Assembly (NCBI GenBank): GCA_012064415.1
Contig: SSNU01000038.1
Location: forward strand, 32,569-96,568
Length of the DNA stretch: 64,000 bases
Reading direction: 5' to 3'
Source: Gyrodactylus bullatarudis
Taxonomy: Eukaryota > Platyhelminthes > Monogenea > Gyrodactylidea > Gyrodactylidae
Shown: one piece after another, positions 25,001 to 33,937 of the stretch
Position numbering within the stretch: the first letter of the stretch is position 1
Layout: each line of letters opens with the position of its first letter
Program-made: the position numbers and the translations under genes
The notes under the pieces: generated by a model
What the model saw: the letters and a program-made list of their open reading frames with translations, nothing else
The model's database searches: none
What the model was told of the DNA's origin: nothing

Positions 25001-28000
25001 AGTTGATTTTCACACTTGTCACTTTGTCGTTTGATTGAATATTCCAAAATATGATCTCAGATGAGTCACTCTTGTACACACTGAGATAAGTTTGACAAGG
25101 TGTTATTTGAAAACGGAAAAAGTTATTTGAACTGTTGGTTATGCTTGAGAAAACTTTGATGGGTCTGCATCTTTAAAATAAAAATTATTATTTAAAATAC
25201 TAACAGGACTGCTCAACACCATAGTGTATTTAACCGCATATACAAGCATTTTAAGCATTGAAAGCTAAGTTTGAAAATGTATTTAAAAATACTCCAACAT
25301 TTCTCGGAGAGAAGGTAGATGTTTTGCATCTTTTAGATATATTATTAATTTACCTTGGATTGTCAGGATGGCTTAGTACCTACCTTGATTGAATAATATC
25401 AATAATATTAAAATTCCAGAATTTTTAAAATCGCCACTCAATGAATTTCTACTAGGCAATCACTAAAATCCGGAATATCTTGGCCATTTAACGAATTTCT
25501 TATAGTAATCTTATCATCAGGAGTGCCTTCGTGGTGCAATTCGTTGTTTTATGATAAAACTTTTATCATGTCCGTAGGATATTGTGGCAAAAATGGGCAA
25601 TGACATAATGGAGAATTACGCTTTAAAAACATAATCTGAGTACTAAGTTCTATCAGAAAAGTTAGTACTCTTGTGAGTTTTTCGAAAAAAAATTTCCCCC
25701 TAGCGGCCTATTGATCATCAACTCCTAGATCGAAAAATTAGAAATTCTGGTAGATTGATTTTTTGACTATAATTTTCACTTTGATACCAATTTACATTTC
25801 CAGGTCAAAGTTCGAGCATTTGAAAAATATTCATGAATTTACTAAAAAATTTTTATTATTCTGGTAAAAGTGGAGGCCCTTTTAACCTTAAAATCTTCAA
25901 CATAGTCGAGTTCTTTGATGAAAAAAGTGAGATTTCTGAAAAATCATAAACTTCCAACTTGATATTATGATTTCATCATTTTCATATTAGATCAAATTAA
26001 TATATAGTTACAATAGTAGAGCTTGACCTATGGCAATGGAGTATGGATAGTTGGAACTCTTCATTGGCTCCCCATTATTGGTCTATTCATCCTTCTATTC
26101 AAAGAACCCATGCGTGTACATTGAACTTTAACTGAAGTTTAAAAATCATATCATTAATGAAATTCTTTCTCATTTGAGATTCGTCTGGCTTGACACCGTC
26201 TAATAGACAGTTATGAGGGATATTTTTGCTGAATTAATAGAGAAATTTTGTTACATTTTCAAATTTATTGTTTATTCGCTTGAAAAGTCATAAGATGATA
26301 AAATTCTCTTTAAATTGAAACGTTATAATCTCTCCTTTAGAGGATTAGTCAAAATTTCATTCACTGTTATATTCCAAACTTTAAACAAACTTAATTTTGA
26401 ACCAATTAGTTCTTCAGGGAGCTGTTCGGCATAGATTTACTATAACGTTGTTCGTTTGCTACCTGAATAAGTTGTCTTCTGGCTTGTATTGATACTGTAG
26501 AAAAAGAAAGGGGAGAGAAACGGTGTAGTATTTCTTAAAAAACAAGGATTTAAGTTTTTTGAATTATGTCACGCCAGAAGAAGAATACGTGTATTTTCGA
26601 AATATTGTGTGAAAATAAACTATTTTTATCAGGGCTAATCTTAATTTTAATTTTCCTTCAAGTGATGAATTTTATTATCAGAGTCATTAGTAATAACTTA
26701 TTACTCTAATGATTACTATAACAATCACTATAACACTGCTCGGAACAGGTTATAGAAATTTTACCAAATTCACACTTGATGTACAGAATTTTGGCTGATT
26801 CCAAATACACTAATTTTAATATATGTTTCCCGAAAAATTAAGAGATAATAGACCTCAAAGTTTTTTCAAAATTTTTGTTGTCATGGTATTTTCAATGAGT
26901 TCTAATTTCACTTCCTCGCAAGATACCACAGTAGTAAATATATCATTAGATGAAGAAAACTATAACATATCAAAAATTCAGATCAATAAGAAAAATAGTA
27001 AAAAAGTTATAAGACTTTAAAGCTTAAAAACCAATAATAAATGTTAATTTTTTTGTAATTAAATTTCGCTTAAAATTCGAATAAAATTTTGTGCAGGCTT
27101 ATGATTCCTGATTAAAGCATTTGCAGAGAATAAGTAATTTCTCAGCTCTCTGTTGATGTAACAATCATTAGCACACTTAATTTTTTAACTTGTGTATTAG
27201 GATTTTTTAGTGGTCGATTTGATCCCTGAAAACATGACACTTTTGTAATTTTTTTTCATTTCTGTTTAGTGGTCCCCCTTTTTTCTTGTAAACTGAGTCA
27301 AACTCCTTCGAAAAAGCATATTATCTCTTAATTTTTTCGGGAAACATATATTAAAATTAGTATATTCGAAATCAGCGCAAAGTTCTGTACATCATGTGTG
27401 AATTTGGTTAAATTTCTATAAAAAAATTGAAAAATCTCCGAGAAGTGTAATTTTTATAATCCTTGTTTTTTAAGAAATACTACACCTTTTCTCTCCCCTT
27501 TCTTTTTCTACAGATAGACCAATACAAGCCAGAAGACAACTTAGTCAGGTAGCAAACGAACAACGCTATAGTCAATTTAAAGAAACTTTCATATCGTAAA
27601 TAAATTTATTTGATGATTAGAGTTGTGAATGAATGAGAAACCTCAACTAGAACCTCAAAAAGTATTAAAATTCCTATTCTGCCGATTATTCCCTCTGATC
27701 TGCAAACTATTTAAAACAATTCATATCAATGATCTCAATCCATATTTTCGATGTAGGGAGATGATTTTCTTTTTCTGACGATCTGTTAAGCTTAAAAATA
27801 ACCTTGAAGAAAATAATTTTGAAATTATCTCGATACTTCAGTTTAATTTCAGCATTGATTGATTTTTTACATTTTTATTTTCGGTCTACTTGTGAGGCCC
27901 ACAATGTGAGCAGTTTTTGTAAGATTTTTTTGAAAAATCTACGATAAAGTATTAAAATAATACAGTACAGTTTTGAGAGCTGCGATGCTGTTTCCTGTTT

Positions 28001-31000
28001 GTCTGTATATAATTTGAAATTGTCATGGGAAACTTTTTCTTCGCATTCTCTAAGTGTTGTCTTACTGCTGTCGAACCTGTATACAAATGTTCAAGACTCT
28101 GTCTTCGAGCTGGATAATTATTTTCAGTAAATACTTGATCAAGTTTGATTTTTTCCTCTTTAAAGCAATCCGAGGATACTATTTTTTCCAATCTCGAGAA
28201 TAGAGAGGGGTACTAGTGGTCCTGTTTCTAGTTTTCCCATGAAAATTTCTGCGAGCAAAGGACCCAATGATTTACCCATGGCTACACCATCAGTTTGGAT
28301 TTATATTTTGTTATCAAAAGATAGAGCAAAACTATCTTTTAAACTCTGCAGCGCAAAACTAATAGACGCTTTAACAGCATCCTTCAAAATCTTTGGATAT
28401 TTTGCAGATAAACTCCACTGTTTCAGTCAAGGGGACGTTTATGAACAGTGTTCATTGAACAGAGATGATACATCTAGTGGGAACTTTTTTCCTTCATTAA
28501 TGTTTATGTTGTCCACTCTAATTCAGATGAATCTTTGAGAGAGTATATGCAGATTTTATTTTTTTATCTTTGATTTGGCGCCAAAATCCAATTTTTTTGA
28601 ACTATGAACTGATGATTTTTATTGATTTGAAAGTGGCAGAAATATCAAAATAAGATTTTCAGAATCACAATAAAAGAAAGAAATCAAATATGCTGAATCT
28701 TTTCTCATGCATAATTATAATCGTAAAAGTGAGCAGCATGAGTAGGATTCCAAAAAATCTTTAACATATTCGAATTCTTGATAAAAAATCGAGATTTCTG
28801 TAAAATTCATAGATTCCCAACTTTATATCAATGAAAAACTTCTGAAAAAGCCGTGGAATAATTGAAGAAGCTTATTCATTGAATAATATTCAACGTTGGA
28901 AAACAATTACTTTTCATATTTCTAAACTAATTTTAAAAATACTGCATTTAATATTAAACTTAGATTTACGCTAGACTCAGTTATCTTATTCCTAAATTTA
29001 TTCAAGTCATTGATTTCAAGAGTCAGTTTCTACGATATTCTATACTTGGTACTTAATTAATTCAACTTACACTCTCATATCAAGAAAAGATATTCCTGAA
29101 TTACGATAATGAACCAAGAGAATATAAGGTAAATGGGGATGCAATTTGACACGCATGATTGATTCGCCTTTAAACTGGTCATCGGTTAGATTTTCCATCG
29201 TGAGCATAGCTATATTTCCATTATTTCCATCAATTTTTAATAGCCATTTCATTATTCGCCCATCTCCATCTCCAGAATAGAGAGTATGGCTAGGCTGTGA
29301 ACTGTCGAGTTCATCTGATTTTATTTCAAAACTAATTGTATTCACATGATTATTGTGGCCAACTAAAACGCAAAGTTCCTGATAAAAAAATAAAAGGTAT
29401 GAGAAGAAAAAAATCTCAATGTGAATTTTTTTCAGAATCTACAGATTACAACTGCAAATTTGCGATGGGAAAATTTTAGTGGGATTTATAACAGAATAAA
29501 TTTGGATTAAGTTATCGAAAATGGTTATCTAAAATCAGTTAGAAATTGAATGAAAATTTTCATATGAGTATTTATTGATTAATAATTTGAAATTCTATAA
29601 AACTCACATTAGGTTTTTTATCTGAATCGTTCCAGAATCTAATTTTCCCATCAAAACAGCATGTAATCAAGATATTTTTATTATCACTTATTGTGAAAGA
29701 ATCAATGTCATAAACAAAACCAGGATGTCCGATTACTTGGATTGATTCGAGAGTAAAATCTAAAGAGTAAATCTTGAAGTTAAAATAAATTACGAACATA
29801 AATTCTTATTATAAATATCTTCTATTATTTATCAAACTACTTAAAAGTATATTTTTTGAATAATTACTCGTTTGATTTGTTGAAGCTATCCTCCATTTCC
29901 TGACAGTTCCATCTGCAGAAGAGGAATAAAATAATTGTTCTGATATCCAATGTATTGAGTAGATTTTCCTATTGTGACTTTGAAAACGAAGTTTTGGAGA
30001 AACCTTCTTGCTCTTAAAGGGTAGCTAATAAAGAATAAATTTTTTTAGCTAAATTTGACTCGAATTATTTGAGTGATGATCTATTGTGACAACAGATGTT
30101 GTGTCAATGAAAAATGTCGCTATAAAATCAGATTTTTCCTAATAAATTGACCCCTTCTAGATCATATCAACTTCAATACAAAATAGTTGATTGCTCACAG
30201 TATAGATTAAGATAGGAAAGTCCAGCTCTGTAGAATTGTGCATTGCAACAGCAACAAAAGATCCCATTGGACTAATCTTCAGAACTGTAATTGAATAAGA
30301 TAGATTCAGTTTAGCCAGTAACTTTGTGTGAGGGTAGGAAAAATTTAAATCCAGAGTTTCATTTGTTTTTCGGACCTCTGGAAAATATGTCATTTCTTCA
30401 TCTTTAACTTCTTTGAAATTTTCCAAGTCATTTTCATCTGAATTTATCTTTATCAGAGCGAGTCTATTGACGAGAATCGGTCTAAACGATATATGAAGTG
30501 TTGCAGGATATTTCTGGAAGATGAAGTTTTTTGATGACCATATTTGGAAAATAGTCTTGAGGCTTTCCTTTGATTTCATTTCAAAACAATCACTTGATAA
30601 TCTCGGGTTTCTCGCAGAATATTCATAGAGTTGAATGCGTAAAATTTCAGAATCAAAATTTCGAACCTCATTAGTTCCAATTGGTTTCAAGAATCCCCAA
30701 GCGATAATTTTACTTTTGTTTCGATTTTTATATTTTCCAAAGATTTCAAAGAATATTACAGTCTTCTTATCATTCATGATTTCATCAAAATCTTCATTGA
30801 AAATAAGTCGTTCATTCCATAAGGGGAAAACTGTAGAGGAATTATTGCATAATATTATTAATTTAGTTTTTTTAGATTGTATTCTGGTCTTGTTCGATTT
30901 TGATCTCAGAGAAGATCCATCTTCAGCATTAAGAAAAGAGACTCGAACATAAAGACTAAAATTTTCTGAAATTTCATTCAGTCTATCAGTTTTATGGATT

Positions 31001-31149
31001 AATAAAGAAATTGAATTTTTTTGACGCAACTCATTAGCGCTCAGTTTATTACTTGAAAATAATGATTCAACTTACCTTGAATTACTGAGATTAATAGAGT
31101 GGTCTTCATAGACGAACCCTTCATTCAAGTTCCCACTAAAATTTGTCAT
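12859..31149 (-). CDS. AHI1: Jouberin homologue (WD40 and SH3 protein of the ciliary transition zone)
   Basis: Jouberin is a scaffold at the ciliary base. The exons I can support, in coding order, are 31076-31149, 30199-31051, 29868-30024, 29608-29759, 29071-29378, 24839-25170 and 12859-13032. All junctions are GT-AG and phases agree throughout. Exon 2 carries the conserved pre-WD40 region (FPLWNERLIFNEDF, KIIAWGFLKPIG, LRIQLYEYSARNPR, YPATLHISFRP). Exons 3-6 carry WD40 blades (SSSADGTVRKWR, HPGFVYDIDSF, CCFDGKIRFWN, LYSGDGDGRIMKW). The last exon is an SH3 domain. The first intron is only 24 bp, while introns 5 and 6 are about 3.9 and 11.8 kb and full of transposons. The protein lacks the long N-terminal coiled region of vertebrate AHI1. 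A possible terminal exon is at 7335-7585. Exons between 24839 and 13032 could have been missed. Confidence 0.85.
13050..14828. other. Intron sequence without recognised elements
   Basis: This part of the long AHI1 intron shows no coding signal or well-defined repeat by eye. The short frame at 13084-13314 is AT-rich without family resemblance. Confidence 0.35.
14833..16473 (+). mobile_element. piggyBac element with TTAA target duplication, internally deleted
   Basis: The left end reads TTAA-CCCTTTCGGTGCCG (TTAA at 14829-14832). The right end, reversed, reads TTAA-CCCTTTCGATGCCGTT (TTAA at 16474-16477). CCC ends at a duplicated TTAA are diagnostic of piggyBac. Three copies of the 14-bp palindrome GGACATATATGTCC lie subterminally, near 14849, 15184 and 16325, and are plausible transposase-binding sites. 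The element is 1641 bp, much shorter than an autonomous piggyBac, because the transposase has lost its middle. Confidence 0.9.
15214..16241 (+). pseudogene. piggyBac transposase with catalytic middle deleted
   Basis: The N-terminal frame (15214-15462) is an acidic region ending in a stop. From about 15455 a second frame encodes RSNRLGLTGKSLL, KKKGRGSYD, LRWFDNKAVT and VYNKSMGGVDLFDS. GGVDLFD holds the third catalytic Asp, while the segments with the first two are absent, so a deletion of several hundred residues with frame change joined 15455 to the N-terminus. A GT-AG intron of only 34 bp (15790-15823) splits RAKNW and YFAIFQW. The downstream exon ends in a cysteine-rich zinc-binding tail (CSICKRKISTYCITCNMFYC). 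It cannot encode an active enzyme, but the ends could be moved in trans. Confidence 0.85.
16478..17879. other. Intron sequence without recognised elements
   Basis: No gene or repeat boundary recognised. The frame 17512-17748 shows no family signal. Confidence 0.35.
17880..18606 (+). pseudogene. Decayed ORF of an unidentified mobile element
   Basis: Plus-strand translation gives coding-like blocks interrupted by several stops: EHDYFMRG, LVIFTDRDLNFAESL, NASRLKIREKHPFN, LQCSCSLAKINRCPCKNLC and, in another block, PTTRRKRNRHSGQLQITTF. The cysteine cluster C-x-C...C-x-C-x3-C is of the kind found at the ends of some transposon-encoded proteins, but I cannot assign a superfamily. It lies within the AHI1 intron, on the opposite strand. 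Confidence 0.35.
18733..18775 (+). repeat. CTAATGAGACCCGGCGAAAT motif, member of a three-site family
   Basis: Similar 20-nt cores occur on the minus strand near 39270-39302 and 54640-54680 (CTGACGAG...GG[CT]GAAAT). They resemble the hammerhead strings CUGANGA and GAAA, but the eight bases between do not form a good stem. Confidence 0.45.
19262..19570. repeat. Foldback-family copy
   Basis: It begins with GATATGAAGTTGAGAGTCTA and ends with the inverted counterpart (GGATTCCTAAAAAGTCTTGA). The internal segment TTTGGTGCCATATGAAC matches the core of other copies at 28.6 and 52.6 kb. The arms are more diverged than at 10.0 kb. Confidence 0.6.
20623..20760 (+). CDS. Short helix-turn-helix-like transposase fragment
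   Basis: An ATG-initiated 45-codon frame encodes KRLKALQKFQIHEMLQPGES followed by LRNVSASMNVSVNKFQKHF. The pattern of a helix, GES-LR and SASMNVSVNKF resembles the first DNA-binding helix-turn-helix of Tc1/pogo-type transposases. It ends exactly at the inner edge of the right terminal repeat, so the rest of the transposase has been lost. It is likely non-functional. Confidence 0.4.
   Translation: MKYAKRLKALQKFQIHEMLQPGESLRNVSASMNVSVNKFQKHFLQ
21047..21840. other. Assembly gap (794 N)
   Basis: Unknown bases. The gap removes the 5' part of the piggyBac element and its left end. Open frames drawn across it are artefacts. Confidence 1.
21841..22879 (+). CDS. piggyBac transposase, C-terminal two thirds, apparently intact
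   Basis: The frame is open from the gap to a stop at 22879 (about 345 residues visible). All three catalytic aspartates are in place: TVDEQLVSFRGRC, TCDNFFTTYDLA and KGGVDTLDQL. The core also has MYIPSKPGKYGIKI and the C-terminal cysteine-rich domain CYICTWVKDRKTKTTCYKCE followed by CKEHSNVICDNC, typical of the family. No stop or frameshift is visible, so this is the least damaged piggyBac of the window and may be recent. The N-terminal part is lost in the assembly gap. Confidence 0.9.
21841..22965 (+). mobile_element. 3' part of a piggyBac element, right end at TTAA
   Basis: After the transposase stop the sequence reaches the right end, which reversed reads TTAA-CCCTCGCATTGG (TTAA at 22966-22969). 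A 15-bp palindrome GGGTCTAAATGACCC lies at 22908-22922, in the place where the 14.8-16.5 kb element has its GGACATATATGTCC boxes. The left end is not seen and is presumably in the gap or just before it. Confidence 0.75.
23221..23285. repeat. Inverted-repeat partner A flanking AHI1 exon 6
   Basis: ATGCAAAATATCCACCTTCT and AGAAATGTTGGAGTATTT recur in inverted orientation at 25266-25330. The two copies bracket the exon at 24839-25170 and are roughly 80-85 percent alike by eye. Confidence 0.6.
24229..24330 (-). mobile_element. Short retroelement with tRNA-like and hammerhead-like parts, degenerate copy
   Basis: On the minus strand the order is TGTCTTAGTGGTTAGAAG (like a tRNA box A), GACCCGGGTAACAA (decayed box B), CTGACAA, TTCCTAATAAGGAC, GAAA and CGCGTCTACAGCTGCC. 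It aligns with the better copy at 52441-52545. The core base G8 is lost (CTGACAA) and the stem II closing pair is broken, so this copy should not cleave. Confidence 0.55.
25266..25330. repeat. Inverted-repeat partner B flanking AHI1 exon 6
   Basis: Contains GTTTGAAAATGTATTTAAAA and ACTCCAACATTTCTCGG, the reverse complement of the 23221-23285 sequence. Confidence 0.6.
25400..25690. repeat. Decayed relative of the 56743-57164 MITE
   Basis: CAATCACTAAAATCCGGAAT at 25460 is the inverted form of internal sequence at 56.96-57.0 kb. AGTTCTATCAGAAAAGTTAG near 25650 matches its terminal-repeat inner part. Order and orientation suggest a rearranged copy. Confidence 0.5.
25870..25965. repeat. Foldback-family single arm
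   Basis: Matches the arm phrases AATCTTCAACATAGTCGAG, GAGATTTCTGAAAAATCATA and TTCCAACTTGATAT. Confidence 0.5.
26439..27572. mobile_element. 1.1-kb DNA element with long terminal inverted repeats, GTTGTTCG family
   Basis: The left end ACTATAACGTTGTTCGTTTG and the right end (reversed ACTATAGCGTTGTTCGTTTG) are inverted repeats. Inverted similarity resumes further in: AGTATTTCTTAAAAAACAAG at 26528 with 27460-27480, and ATATGTTTCCCGAAAAATTA at 26821 with 27330-27350, so each arm is several hundred bp with one arm carrying extra sequence. The internal frame 26823-27020 has no known domain and is partly inside the arm. It is probably a non-autonomous element. Confidence 0.7.
27950..28540 (-). pseudogene. 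Penelope-like reverse transcriptase fragment, broken
   Basis: Minus-strand translation gives VSSLFNEHCS, NVPLTETVEFICKIS and then TDGVAMGKSLGPLLAEIFMG, the last being the conserved block DGVAMGSPLGP..A.iFM of Penelope-like reverse transcriptases. The pieces lie in different frames and are separated by stops, so the copy is dead. The downstream part (27952-28191) contains FKEEKIKLDQVFTENNYPAR, compatible with the thumb region. It sits in AHI1 intron 5 in the gene's own orientation. Confidence 0.75.
28575..28835. repeat. Foldback-family copy
   Basis: Core TTTGGCGCCAAAATCC, then TGATTTGAAAGTGGCAG and the terminal arm GTGAGCAGCATGAGTAGGAT with GATTCCCAACTTTATATCAA. It matches the 10.2-kb arm nearly base for base at its end. 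Confidence 0.7.
31052..31075 (-). other. AHI1: 24-bp intron in AHI1
   Basis: The sequence starts GTAAGTTG and ends TTTTCAAG. Reading through it would stop at once (TCA AGG TAA). Removing it joins an ATG exon (31076-31149) in frame to the long conserved exon 2, giving LSNSSNKLSANEL. Confidence 0.7.
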
Positions 31150-31504
31150 CTTATTATGCCTTATAAGAGTCTTATTAAATAAGACTTATTTATTGTTTAT
31201 TATTCAAATTACCACAACTATTCTAACTGAACAAGAATTTTATTAGTAAACTTGAATTGTTTTTTCGCTATCACTTATATTTTTCGAATTAAATTTTCTT
31301 AATCTCTTTAAAGCTATTTCTCTACCTGGACTTCAATTTAGCCAACTACTAGCCACTACACACGATCAAATTAATAACAGGGATTGTTTCAATTTTAATT
31401 AAATAATAATAATAATACATTAATATTCTTATCATATTATTCATTATTTGGAATAAAAGTTTTGTTATCATGATAAAAATCTATTTCTAATAATCTGTGA
31501 AATG
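31150..31504. promoter_or_regulatory. AHI1 upstream / DNAJC11 downstream spacer
   Basis: A 355-bp spacer between two minus-strand genes. It must hold the 3' processing signals of DNAJC11 and the promoter of AHI1. It contains an imperfect palindrome around AATAAGTCTTATTTAATAAG at about 31172. No canonical promoter element is recognisable. Confidence 0.4.
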
Positions 31505-33734
31505 TCATATCAAATGTTTTGTCATGGGAATAGCTAATCCTGATGATTCATTAGTACAAACGAGGTGCAATTTTTTATGAAAATAATATTTGATAACTAT
31601 TTGACGTTCATTGCCACTATTCCTCTCATTACTATTGGCAGAGATGTTGAGACCTATGGCAGGATCATAGAATCCTTGTAGATTGGACATTTTTATAGGA
31701 GCTAGAATTATCTGGCTATTTTGAACCATGGTCTGGATAGGTATTGTCACATCAATTGAAAGAGGTCCACCCTCATCAATTAAAACTTTGTCTAGGGGAT
31801 TGTCTCGGTCTAAAAGCCCATAGAGTGCCTTGACAATAACAAGGCCACCTATAGATTCTTCATGTTCTCGAATTTTGGCAGAGGAAAATGCTAAAGTATT
31901 TTGAATAGCATTAGCTGATTGTCGTTTTTTGACCAGTTCATTACTGAGTTTATTTCTTCGATATTTTTCTGCTCGATAGAGCTCCTTCTTCAACCACGGT
32001 TCATATAATAAATATCTAAATGAGATGAATGAAATAATTGGAATGGAAAGACCATAGCCAAGGGCACCCAGGTTATTGTAATCTTGAGATAAAATTATGG
32101 GAATGCTATAAGTTTGAGAGCCTCTGAAAATATCTATCCTCATTGTGAGCCCCTTGATTAGGGATATAGTAAATCTGAAAGACATTTGACTATATCGAGC
32201 AATAAAACAACGAGCACCAAAAGATGCTTTCACCAAGTCATTCGTGGTGAAATTAAGATCGGCAAAAACAAAACCTTTGCGAGTCCTTCCAGTCCATTCA
32301 TCAAATACTCGATATTCATCTGGATCTGCCCAGCTAGGAATATCTTTTTTGCGTTCTGATGAGACCCAAGCATCATCGAATCGGGAGGTACCGATTGGGG
32401 CACTGAGAATGGGCCAATCTACTGACCTTCCTATATTGAAACCAATACCAGCATTTAAATGATTATGCGTGAATCCTCTGAGGCCGAGAGAATATTTTGA
32501 CGTGTTGTAGTTAATGGAAGCAACAAGGCCTCCGTTGACAAGGGCTGTATATTGGACGGAACCAACAAGATTGGGGGCTAGTTCAATATTGGTGCCTACT
32601 GACATGGTCGGTACTAATGACAAAATTTCTCCGTTATGTTTGAATCCAAAATCATATGAAGCATAAAGACTGAAACGTTGATAAAATAAGCGTTGGATAC
32701 GCTGGCCAATAGACATGAGACATCCACGTTTACCATGACTCAACTATAATAGAATGTAGACATAAGTTATTCATAGAGTAAAGGAAAGGTTAGAATATAA
32801 AGACATACTGTTGTTTTGAGAAGGGCACCTTTGAGATAGGAATTATGTCGAGATTGATAGTCCCAGGATAAATCAAGATTATTCAAGCCAATACCCTTGT
32901 AAGAGATGACACTGGCAGAAATTTTGAACTGGTGAGACATACTAATTCCCAGGATAATTGATTGATTGATAAAAGCTTGAAAGACATGAATGTCTGGTGG
33001 ATCAATTAGAATCGGATTGTCATCTCCATCTAGAGCAGATGCATCTGTGAGTAGGTAACGATCGAAAAGATCTCGTACATCAAGGGACATTTCAAAGGTA
33101 CTATTGGGTTGAGTTATTTCAGTCATTTTATTTTCTAACTCTTTGTTTCTTAAGCGAATGTACTCGAGACGTAGTTTAGCTGGATTTTCATGATCAATAG
33201 ATAGATCCCATTTGTAATTATTGAGGCCTAAAAGAGAGATCAATGTATAAGAGTTCATCAAACCATTTAGATAAGTCTGAGGGGAAGAAAGATGATGATA
33301 AAAAGCTAGCTTTCAATCGAATATTCAATGAACTCAAGAGACTATTCAATGTAAGACGACTAACCAGAGAGCCCGTATGAGTCATAGATTTTCCTTTGGC
33401 GAGGATCAGTTAGGATTCTGTATGCATTAGATATTTTGGTAAACGCAACATTAAGAGGATCTTCTTCCGTATTGGAAGGGTGTGAGTTAATATTGCGCTT
33501 GTCAGGATGAAAGTTTTTCGACATTTTCCGATATGCTGATTTTAAATCAGACTCTGTGGCATTTCTATCAACTCCGAGAATGGCATAAAGATCTTGATCT
33601 TCCTGCAGGTCATATTCGATATCGACCATATCGAGGAATTCCGGATCGATTCCATTCTCCTCGTCAGATTGGTTGGGCTGATCAAAATCTGGATGGTCTG
33701 AGGAAATATTTACACCTGGATTATCATTGTACAT
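31505..33734 (-). CDS. DNAJC11: DnaJ homologue subfamily C member 11
   Basis: DNAJC11 is a mitochondrial outer-membrane-associated J protein linked to the MICOS complex and cristae. Exons are 33365-33734, 32809-33227 and 31505-32743, with introns of 137 and 65 bp and consistent phases, 675 aa in total against about 560 in human. The N-terminal J domain (about residues 45-120) has DLYAILGVDRNATESDLKSA, the HPD motif in FHPDKR and YRILTDPRQRKIYDSYG. The middle has SLDVRDLFDRY, and then a beta-rich region typical of the family. The C-terminal domain (DUF3395 type) has GGLVIVKALYGLL, DVTIPIQTMVQNSQI and LQGFYDPAIG. I place the start at the ATG at 33734, because the frame further upstream begins at a TTG. 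An extra acidic stretch precedes the J domain. Confidence 0.92.
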
Positions 33735-33937
33735 AATTTTGCCTAAATAATAAAATTTTAATCTATCAGGATGGTTCAAGTTTAAGGATTAGGTTAGAAA
33801 TTTAAAAGATGATTGAAATTCAATTCGAATTGATAATTGTATTTGTTTAAGTTTGTTTGCGTAAAATGCACATACGAGAGGAGTTATTGTAAAAGAAATT
33901 ACAGAGTTTACAAATAATTATCAAAAGTTTATCATAT

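Noticed and set aside
26823..27020. 65-codon frame in the 26.4-27.6 kb element
   Set aside because: Its start lies in the inverted arm, and it has no domain. Treated as chance.
33735..33779. N-terminal extension of DNAJC11
   Set aside because: It would begin with TTG. The first in-frame ATG is at 33734, so I start there.
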